Virus record (IMG/VR): IMGVR_UViG_3300034103_000446
Location: 39,063-103,062 of that record
From: a virus
Strand: one strand, 5' to 3'
Length of the DNA stretch: 64,000 nucleotides
Shown here: piece by piece, positions 28,401 through 40,400 of the stretch
Numbering within the stretch: position 1 is the stretch's first letter
How the letters are laid out: every line of letters begins with the position of its first letter
Made by a program: the position numbers and the translations under genes
Notes under the pieces: generated by a model
What the model was told of the DNA's origin: nothing
Databases searched by the model: none
What the model saw: only the letters and a program-made list of their open reading frames with translations

Positions 28401-31400
28401 TAACATATATGTTAGTCAAACCCCTTGCAACAGTGTCACCTGCATTATAGTTAGTCATTACGATTGCGTTAACATCGACTTGTAATCCGTCAATTCCTGA
28501 AGTACGTTCACCAATCAATGCCGCAACACCTCTAGTAATCAAGTTGCCATTTGTACCAGATACATTTGGATACTGCTCGGATGTTTCGTATAGGGTAAAT
28601 AATTGACCATTGACTTGACCTGGACTTACTGGCAGACTAACGTTGACTACCATATCACTTCCAGTAGCTGTAATTAATGCAACAGTGTCTTTCTGACTGG
28701 TCAACAACGCCGAAGTATTACTTGCAACAGAAACATCAGACAGTGCCACTGCTGGCCCGTTGATAGTAGTAGATACTTGGAATGTACTTGGGCTCACAAT
28801 AGAGGCAACATAGTATGTTGTTCCGGACACTAGGTTACCAAAAGTAGAAGTTTTGGTACCTGCAATTATCATAGTGTTAAAAATTATCTGCTCGTTGACT
28901 GACAACCTAGTAGTGTCGCCATCGATCACGATTGTATCAGTAGAAGCTACTGTAGCAGTAACATTAAATGTCTGTGGATTTTGTGTCTCAGACATAGTAA
29001 ATGTTTGATCGTCAACTACTGTTGTTACATAATAAACTTCATTTTCTATTATTCCACCAAACACTCCGTTTTGAACAAGATTAGAATCAGTACCAGTGAA
29101 GAATATAGGTAAGTTGATATAGAATCCAGCAGTACCACCTGTACCAGTGACATTTAACGGAACAGTTAACTTGTTAGTGACTGCTTGAGTTGCAGTTACA
29201 TTGAGTATTCCAGGATAGTTTACTGTAATTACAGCAGTATCAATTACTTCGCCAACAAAACACTCTAGTCCGGCCGGACCTACTGTCCAGTTAGACAACG
29301 ATAGCATTGGGCTACCAGTAGGATCATTTGATAATGTGAAATCAGTTTGGTTTACGATGCTGTTTACATAGTAAACTTGTTCATTTACTAACCCACTAGT
29401 ACCAATATCACCTGTAAACTTGATAGGCATACCAATGTAGAAACCATTAGTACCACCTGATGCGTTTGGATTACCGGAACCGTCGTCTTGCAACGCCAAC
29501 CTAACTACATCGTTTGAAGCATAGGTGCTGTGTACATAACGAATGAATGAACTATATGTTAATACTCGGTCATTTCTTAAATCAGTTATTTCAAACGCCA
29601 CGCCTTGAGCACTTGCTAAAATATCTGCTATTGGAGGCTGTGTGCTTTGTAAAGTTATAGATGAACTAGCGACGGACTCACTGTTAGAATATGTACCTGC
29701 ATAGTATGCACCGTAATATCTACCTGACAACCATTCAATAACTTGTGAGTTGTATGTTGTTCTGTCAAAGCGTAGTACTATGTCGTTTTCTCTTATTGGC
29801 AATGCACTAGTAATTGCGCTTGCTCTTGCACCTAAATTAATACTATGGCTTGAACCTGTACCAGCATTGAATAGTGGAAGTCTGTCATGGTCATTGATGC
29901 AGTTTGCATAATTATCGTAGAATCCAACAACAACTGAAGGTACTGTTTCTAACACGTTAATGTAATACCATTGGTTGTTTTCTAACCCACCAATTGCAGT
30001 ACTGTCAGCACCTACTTTGTACTGAATTAAATCACCTGTTTGTAATAGAGGAGCATAAACTTGAACTGTATTCGAAAATGTGTTTACATCTGTACTTGAG
30101 AATGGAACAACAATCGCAGTATCAATAATTATCTTTGGCAACACTGCATATCCTTGGCCTGGATCGACTACATCGACTCGTAGTACACTATCTAAGTTCA
30201 TAACTGCGGTTAACACTGCAGGTCTTGTAGGAGTTGGATATAATATTGGGTCTATGTATGCTGTAACCTTAGGAGGTTCAGTATATCCCCTGCCACCGTC
30301 TAATAACAAGACAGCCGGCAAGTTCATAGAGATATGAGCACCGGGAATGTGTTCAGAAATAGTAGTTCCATTAACACCACGAGTCAAACCAGTAATAACA
30401 TTTAATGCACGATCCACTGATGAGTATCCAATTTGTTCAGTTCCAATCGTGATTATGCCGTTGATAGGGAAACCCTGAGCATTATCTACCACAAATGATT
30501 TAGTGTTCAAAGAGATATACGATGCTAATGTAGTCATCTGTGCTTCTGGTTCGCCGGTTAATGCTAAACCATAGTTTTCAAACCACTGTGAGTATTCTTG
30601 TTCTTCCCAGATAGGATTATCAGGAGTAAACTGATTTACTCCGTTAGAATTAGCATAAACTAATTGAGGTGTTATAAACTGATTTTGTGATCTGTCATAT
30701 TTTGCAGGTAAGTCAAAGTCAGTAATGTTTCCGCCATAAATTTCTTCTCCTGTATACTTGAATAAGAATTCTTTAATAACCACATGATATGGTTTTATTT
30801 CATTCATATAACCAGCTAAGAAGTCTTGATTGTCTGATTGGAATACTTCAATTGGTCGCAGTTCACGAATGGTATGTGCAACATCAATAAATGATGTTTT
30901 GTTTAACCATGGCAAGTAATTTTGACTTTCTGTTGTCTCACTTTGAATATATTCGAATAGTAGAATCAAACTGCGGTTTCTATATACTAGAAGGTCATCA
31001 GTATAAATCTGTTCGTTCAATGCACGAACAATCTTGCGTGTTTCTTCGCTTGGATACACATCATAGGTGTCAGTGTCAAAGAAGTTATCACCGTAACCTA
31101 AACGAACAGATTCATAATCCCACAATGAGGACTTGAATCTAATAGTGCCGTTTTCTAAACCAATACGTCTCCAGATTCCGTTAGATTCATATATGTATGT
31201 TTCTGTTTGACCGCTGCGGTTAGTAGAAACAGTTACAATAGTACCAACTGCAACTGATAGTGTAGACAAATCTGCATAGATAGGAACCTGTAATGCTGAT
31301 TTAGTGTTGTCATCATATCCTGTTGCCCACCAGTTAACAAATTCCCAATAATCAGCGGTATCATAGAATTCTCCAGTAGATGTCAAGAAAGATGACTGTC

Positions 31401-34400
31401 TAATTTCTGTAATTGGGAATTGATATATTACACTATTTGCATACTGTAGATAATTCTTTAACGCGGTGAATCTGTCTAAGAAGAAACTCTGACGAGGTCT
31501 TGCTAGTATACCGGTTTGAACTGCTTTAGGTAAGTAGGGATTAGGAACAATTGCTCCAGTTTCATCTACACCGCACAAGCTGTCTAATAATCTATCATAC
31601 AAACTATCAGGGATACCACTAGCGGTAGACGGGACACCTGGTAAGAAGTCACTAGGGAATCCTGAACGAACTAAATTGAATTGTTCATGTGATACATCAT
31701 CATTGGTGCCTGTCGCAAATCCAATGTGCAATACACTGTCATTTGCATTGATGTAATCACCTGAGTTGTACAATCCATATACGCTTGGTAATATTGGACT
31801 AAAGTAACTGATGCCAGATGCCTTTGGATTTTCAATGTAAGACGCAATTATAGAATCTGCCAGAGTCTTGTCATTATCAGTGAATATAGTATTAGTGTTT
31901 CTAGCCCAGAAGTAATATACGGGTGACAATGCACCGGATGCGTTTATTACATACTGAATAGAATACGAATCAACATTTAATGGTGTGCCTGGTCCTCTGT
32001 ACTCTCCTGGCAACACTGTGCTTGCTACCCAACTGCAAACTGCAACATCGCTACCCGGGAACAATGTACCCCAATATTGGCTGTTATACGCTACATCATC
32101 ATTTTGATGATAGTTTACATAACGCATGTTCTTTGTGTTCAGCCAAACTAAACCAACATGGTCTGCTCCCCATACTAATCCACCGGTTACTGTTTCTCCA
32201 TTGTTATAATATGCAGGATCAACGTTAGAAACAATGTCAATGTTTTCTCTTGCCGCCCCTAAAATTTTACCTTGCAATGGATCAATGTAATCCATGTTAA
32301 TCAGTGTCTCATTCGATTCGGCACTGAATAGTTGAATGTTGAATATTTTATTAATATCTACTATAGGAGCAGAATATCTGTATAGTGCCCAATCTTTTAC
32401 CCCGGTGCTGTTATTATAAACTGTTGCTGAACCGGCGTACTCGCTACCAGTAGTGTCACCTACATCGCCGGGTGTACCTACAATTACTCCGTAATTATTG
32501 AAATCTAGTGCAGTACCGTAACGTGGTTGGTTACTAGTAGTGATATCAGTATCCTGATCGTATGAATTAAACGGAGTGTATACTAAGTTAGGTGAGTTGA
32601 CGCTTTGTGCATAAACAAACTTACCTGGATTCAACAAGCTTTCATTATATTGAGTAATGTAGTCAAACATGTACACCGCACCAAAGTTTGGTGATTCATC
32701 TATCCAAGAAGTAGTATTGTTATCAAACAGAGTATCGTTATCTTGATTTTCATCATCAATAAAGTCAAAAGTAGTTGCAGAATATCTAGTGCCAACTGGA
32801 GCGCTAGCTACAAAACTACCGTATTCATTGAACTTTACTATCGTACCAAATTGTGTTGGGCCACCGGTATGTGGGCAATTAATTTCTTGAGTCATGTCAA
32901 AGACGACAATACCTAATTCACCCAATGTAACAGTATCAGTTACACCTAAACATAATTTCTGATTAACAGGAGCTAAATTATTATCGATCAAGAAGATTAC
33001 TAATTTGCCATCGATGGATGTTGCAGCTATATTGGTTATATTAGATGAATTAATAGCATTGGCTACTACCTCAGCGTTGCCTGCAGGTATAAATGTTAGG
33101 AATCCATTTATCAAAATCTTTCTAGTAGTGGTAACGTTACAATCATTCACGCCTACGTACATACCATACGCCGCACCTGGATCAGTGTAGCGATACACTA
33201 CACCCTCAGTAGTCTGAGTGCTTAATTGAAATGGTGCACCAATTAATATTTCACTAGCAGTTGTGTTGGTTGTAACGCTTATACCAAACTGTGCACCGGT
33301 TTGAGGAGTTTCACTAGGGGCAATATCTTGAAATAGAGTAATGTCGTTTCCATTTACATTTACTATATCACCTGCATTCAATGAATCAGTATAAATCAAA
33401 GTATCATCAATTACTGCGTAATTGTTATCTTGAACCAATGTACCATTCCTAGAAACAAACAAGGTGTCGTTCTGTAGGTAAGCACTGGCATTTGACATTC
33501 CGGATACGGTTGATAAATCAATATCGGTTGTGCTTTCTCTGGTTTCCTTGATAGTTATATTAGAGCCTGCAATAGTAGAGACATAATAAACCTTTGATGT
33601 TGTTATGTCCGTGCCAGCGAAGCCTGCTCCAATAAACATGATAGGTTTATCTAAGTCTGTGCTTACATTCAGTCCAATTGATAATGTAATAACGTCACCG
33701 GCGCTATTAGTATCAGTAACTGTATATTGAGTTGCTGCCGGAGTCCACGCTAATTGTAATGTCTGTGTGCTTGGTGCTATGGTGTTGTATTGAATTTCTA
33801 TGTTTTGGCATAGTCGTTGGAATACATAAGTGTGTCCCCACTTATCAATCGTACCTTCATCTTTGTAGGGAGCTCCAATAATTATTTTGTTGCTATTATA
33901 TTCTGTAGCAATAGAATATCCAAATCTGTCACCTGGATTAGTCAATCCTAATGCATCACCGTCAATTGTAGCAGCAGTAGTATATGTTATCTTTGTTGCA
34001 ACACCTGTACCAGTACCCAACCCTGACGCAATAAAAATAGTACCAACATCATTAGATGTTGCACCTATTGCAGTAAAGTCAGTAGTACCAATAGTGTTGA
34101 TTATATATGTTTGACTAGTCTCAAAGTTTCCAGCAGTAGTTAATATATTTGAACGTTGGTAAACATGTACTGTATCATTATCAATATCAGATATGTAAAT
34201 CCAAGCTTGGTTCTTTGCTATCGCAATTGCAGTTCCCCAAGTTGTTGCACCGGCTGCGTAAGGTATAGTCTGAACCAAAACTAGATCATCACTGGTTGTA
34301 GTAGCTTGTAATTGATATAGCTTAACACTTCTAGATGCTCCGGTTGTTTCTGCAATAGCATATAGATCACCTGCATAACTAATAGTACTACCAAATGTAG

Positions 34401-37400
34401 CATTTCCTGTTATAGTTTGCACAAGTTCATATGCATCGTTCAATTCATTAAAGGTATAGCGATATACTTGGCCTGCGTCTGCATCACTAATCATGTAACC
34501 CAATTGACTACTAATAGCAACTGCACTTCCCAAAGATTGAGAAGACGCTTTAGTTACTTGATTCTCTAATGTGTAATTGATATTTTTTCTATACACACCC
34601 CATGATCCAGATGCATCAGTGTCTACCCATACCGTGTTCTTTCTGAATTCTGCTTCTATTAGAGGCAAATCTGCTATTTCTGATGGAGTTGCAACACGCT
34701 GAGAAGTAAACTTCATAGCAACACCTTGACCAGTAATGGTCTTGATACTAGTGTCTAATACTCTGTTTACTAATACTCTATTTTGATCGATAACAATGGT
34801 TGCTAGATAGTAGCCGTCGATCACTGGATCAAAATTTACAATAGCAAATGGTTGATATTGTTTTAAATTATGAGGTTTGTTGAATGTGATAGTAACTGTT
34901 TCATTCAAGTTGTTTCTTGCACTAATCACTTGACCCATAGATACAGGAGTATAGACTTGCCACTGTTCTAAGTAGTTAGCTAGCCATACATAATCACGCA
35001 CAAAGAATTCTTGTATAGGAACGATAGAACCACTCTTGTCTACTGCTACTCCCAATTGAGAATAGAAGAAGGCAGACATTTTAACATCGTTGTAATTAAC
35101 ATAGCCTGCATTAGGGAACACAGGACTGATGCTTTCTACGCTAGTTGTGGGAAGGACATTTACATTAGATACTGCTCTACCGTAATTAAACAATGAGTAT
35201 AACGGAACTTCTTGTTGTACACCTTGGTTGTATATTCCCTGTGTTAATCCAACTACTGCAGGATTACCGGTCATCGAGTTTTCATTGACTCTGAATTCTA
35301 TGAAGTTGTTGTTTAATACACCACCAAACTCACCTGCCTTAATAGCCCAATTTTCAAAAATTTCGTAGTCAATACCACCTTGTGGCAATGTAGCACCTTT
35401 GAATGCGCTAGCTGCGTTCAATGTACCTTTGTTCTTAATCATGTTCTTGTATACGTTGACTTGCGTAATGTCTGTCAAGTCTGCAAGAGCCATATAATCA
35501 CGCGGACGGTATCCAATCAGACTGAAGCTTAGTAAGTCAGCATCTTTTTCCAAGTTAGCTTGATCGACATCATAGTACAACGAACTTTCATAACTACGTG
35601 TGCTTGAGTTAGGTAACAATCCCTTTTGGATACTATCATAATCAGTGCGCTTCCAATCTTCTTCTTTGAAAAGTTCACTGGCCTGAATTACTTTAGTGGC
35701 TACCCAATATTTGTTTTTATATTTGACAATTTCGCCCTTAGTGTATTTGATTGTGCGACTCCATTCTTTGATGTTATCTTGATTGTAAATGAAGCCGCTT
35801 GCGTTGACTGTACCATTCCAATCTGCACTCTTAGTACCACGCAATGCGATACGATTTTGACGCAAGCCAGTGGTCAAGTTGTAAATGATATCCCCAAACA
35901 ATGTAATATTATCAAATACGATACCGTGTTCAAAATTACTTAGGTTGAACTGACCGTATGATAATACATCACCTGCATTCAATGCTGCCACACTGAAGTT
36001 TGTGCCTTCACGAACCACAGACATGTCATTCAATTGAATAGGATATAGATTCTGATTCAATATGAAGTTTGATTGTTGCAATGTCAATGGTTGAACAATG
36101 TTACTATCTTTGTCGATAGTTAGTTTCTTAGCTGAAGGGTTCAATGTAACAATGCTACCAGGTGCCCAGCCTGTCTGCGACCAATACATGAATTCTGCAA
36201 TCATTTGACCCCAATTAATTTCGAGTTCATTTTCCATGTCATCAAACTTCATACCTAAACTAGTTAAGTATGCACCATAGTCTGCTAAGAACTGTGCAAC
36301 TTCTTGTACAGTGTAGTACGTAGTGTTATAAGGTATAATTTGTTCTGTTGCGTAGTGGTCAGGTGTTACTCGTACAGATAAATCTTCTATTTCAATAGTA
36401 TCATACTTGCCGCCAAATTTTGGCTTCAATGTTTTGAAGTATGCAAATGTTTGTGAGTTTCCGTATACAGTGTATCCACCTGTGGATGCTTTCTGTATTA
36501 TGACGCCTGAATAAATTATTCTATTGAATGGTTGGTTGTCATAAAGCAATACAGAATAACTTTCGTCAGGAATTAACAAACTAGCGTTGATGCTGTTTGG
36601 TGTTCCTTTTTCAACATAAAACTTTAGTAAGGTCTTATCACTGAATCCAGCTAGTCGATACACTAGACGAACATCAGTGTTGTTTATCATTTCGGTTATG
36701 TTTGCTGTCGCTGGAATTCCTATCTGTTTCTCGTAGTCAACCACCCAGTTAATGTAACTGGTAACCGGAGTTCCTGTGCCATACACATCAATATCACTCA
36801 TTCTCAAATGACTGCGATTATTTACTAGGTACTGATTAAATTCTTCGTTGTATTTGTAGTTGTCTACATTAACTCCCAAATTAAAGAATGCTGCAGGCTT
36901 TGTCAATGCTAATAATCTCATCAAATCGAATGGATATGAACTACTACGTCTATAACTGAATTCAACGGGCGCACCATCACCAACTTTCCAATCACGTTGG
37001 AATAATTTTTGATTGTAACTACCTACAACAGAATCAATCGGAGGTAGTAAATTACCTGCACTGTTAACTGGGATTATTTCTAATAGTCCAGGTCTAACTG
37101 CTTGAGGAATTACAACTGGATCTCCGTTGTTCCAATCAATTCCTTCTGCTAAATCAGTCCATAGAACCAAGTTATCACTAGTGTAGGGTGCTGGACCATA
37201 TCTATTTGTCCACCATGTAGGCATTTCAGTAAAGCCTAACATCTCCCATGGCGTAGTGTTTGGTGTAGTAGTGTCGTAGAAGTATTGATATATACCTCTC
37301 CAATATCCTTGACTAATCACACCCTTATCTATCGCATTACCACTTTGGAAGTAATTCCATGTAAAGGTGTTTCCTGCATTATAGAATTGAGTTTTATAAT

Positions 37401-40400
37401 TCAAACGATTTTGGCCAACCCAATTCAAGAAACTGTTGCTGTAAATTTCTAACCATTCAGCATATGAATAATCAGTATCACGGAAAAAGCCAGGAACAAC
37501 TTCGTACTCTTTAATAGGAATGATATTGCTTAATTTTAAGTTATTGTAAACACGCAATTCAAATTCTAGAGATACCTGATCCCTAAAGTCAGACAACAGT
37601 CCAGTAATAGTATTATATTCACCGTATAATTTAGTGTATGAACCGTCATGCCCTCTAATGAAATATGTAGGAGTATTGTAATTACTGTCTAGTATTACTT
37701 CAGGAATGTAAGACGGATACAATCCCAACTTAGTTGGAGTGTTGGGGACATATGAACCATATGTCTGATTGTACTCTTTAACGGTTATACTGTCACCAGG
37801 CTGTAAGTCTAAGCTAACAGTCAATGACGGTGCTGTTGTGCTAATAGTATAGTCTTGACCTTTAACCAATTGTTGAGTTGATGTTAACCCTGAAACAGTG
37901 CGAGTCAAATAAACTAACACCCCGTAGTAATTTGCAGTAGCATAATCATACACTCTAGACAAAGGATAAATGCTTACATCTAAGCTATTTGCAAATGAAT
38001 ATGTGTTAGATATATATGCTGCCTTACTAGGCAACATATCAGACCAAAAGAACGACTGACTATCAGTTTTTGATGCAGTCATCTGATCCAATGCATCATC
38101 TAACATAGTAGCAGGATCATATCTTTGCTCATAGTCACTATTTTGAATAGTGTATGCCAGTAAGTTTTTGAATTTTACATATTCTCTGTCATTAAACATT
38201 AACGAATTGAACAAGTTGTGTTCTTGTTTGCGTAAGAATGCACCTGGCAATATTAAGCTTGCACTGTTTTGAATTATCTTGTCACCCCATGGAACTAAGT
38301 TTCCAAGATCGCGGAAGTTATTAGATCCAAATACGTCACCCGTAGTATTAGGATTATTAAAGAACATACTCTGATACTGACCACGAATGTCACCAATGTT
38401 AGCGACAGTTATGTCAGCGTTTAACGGGTTGTTGTTCAAGTTAATAGGAATCGAATAATATGCAGTTTTACTTACTTGGTCACTTAACAATAAGATTTGA
38501 ACAACTGTTTCGATTAACGGATTTGTTGCTAAAACTACAGTAGTAGTGTCTGGGCCCACAGTTATAGTATACTCACCGTGATTAACAATTACGTTGTTTA
38601 CATAAACTTCGATTGTAGGCCATGCAATGCTGTCTGCGCTAGACTTAGCGATATCACACATGTATGAGGCAGCAGGATTTAATGGATCATAATTAAATTC
38701 AAAAATTTGATACTGAACACTAGGCGCAACTGCTGTTTGCCAACCCAATTGACGTTGATACTCTATTCTGTTATTGTATTGAAATACATAACCAGTATTA
38801 ACCTTTTGGGTGATAGGATCAGTTCCACTCACATAGTCAAAAGTATCTGCATTTAAGGAGACATCAAAGCTAATATCACCCACATTGTCTATAGCACTAT
38901 ATCTAATAGGAAATCCTAAAATAGAATCATCAATGCCGGCTCCTAGACCATAAGCAAATAATTTACAACCAATAAATGACGTACCAACATATACATCTGA
39001 GTCACCAAAGCTAATGCCATTGGTGTCAAATATATCAAATAGAGGTGGCTGATTCACTGTAGTTTTTTGCTGTCCTTCAATCCAATCTAAACCATTGTAC
39101 CAAAATTCTTTTCCTTGATTGAAGTAACCTCTTAGTGCAACAGTCTGTTGATCAGTGTGAACAATACCATCATTGACTTCTGTTAATGTAATCACCGGTA
39201 TTGAAGATCCGTTTACTACAGAAAATCTAGATACATAAATTTTATTCTTTACAGTCGAATCTGCGTCTTGTGTGAAAATAATTCTAGAGCCTTCAAACAA
39301 TGCATAATTGTCGTTAGTAGTGTCTGTGCTAACAAATGATGAATCAGTAGTTGTAGGTATGTATCCAGAAGAACCTTCATCCCAGCCCACTGTAATTGTT
39401 AATGTAGTAGTTCCACTGATTGACAATACTTGAGTGTTTCTTGGCAACTGATTAGTTGAATCAGTTATATATTGTCCAACAGTTATTGTTCCATTCACAT
39501 CGACTGAATCAATAGTCAATATGGTACTTTGGGGAGTCCATTCGAATCCGTAAGTTCCTGGTCCAATATTAGAATTAGGCCCTATTACATCACCGCCTTT
39601 AGTACTTGATATTTTAAATTCGGTACTAGAAACAATCTCTGCTACAAAGTAAGTAGCACCGTTAACTATTCCTAAACCAGGTGTGATGTTATCGAATACA
39701 ATTAAATCATCAACTCTAAAACCAGTAGTGCCTGTTGAGGTAGTAAACACATCAGTGCTTGCAGATGCATCAGTTAATACTCTGGTCGCAATGTAATCAG
39801 TGCTTGTGATGGTACCAGTGTATGCAGTATAAACTTCTACATCAGGGTAATAATTCTGTTGACCGGCCACTTTAGTTAACGCATCTGTGGTTCTAGTATC
39901 AATAAAGTCTACTGGATTTTTACCTTCAGATCCAGAGTTAAACATCTTTATGTTAGGATAAAATTCAATGATAGGTCTTTTTGCTTTATATTCCGATGTT
40001 GCATACAGTGTTGCAAGATTTGGATTATTATTGTATATTGCAGTTGCATTTATAACATCTATATGAAACCAGCGGTTACTACGTGACCATGCATTTTTGT
40101 CAATGCTATTACGAGCAATAGTAATGTAATCAGGTGTCACTGGAATATACGAATTACCTTCCCATGCAGCAGAGTCCCAACCTAAAACATCCCATGGCAC
40201 GTATGTGCTTGCAGTAAAACTTTCAGGTGCTATGAAATTTTCTACCGGTAGTAATTCAATTGCAGTACCTACACCTTCTACATAGTATTCACCTGCAAGA
40301 TAGCTGGTAGGTATAACATCACCTTGGAAAACAACTTTTAGGCCATTGGTAAACACTACTCCGTTAGTAGAAGTAAACTGAGCTTGTCCCAAGATATCAG

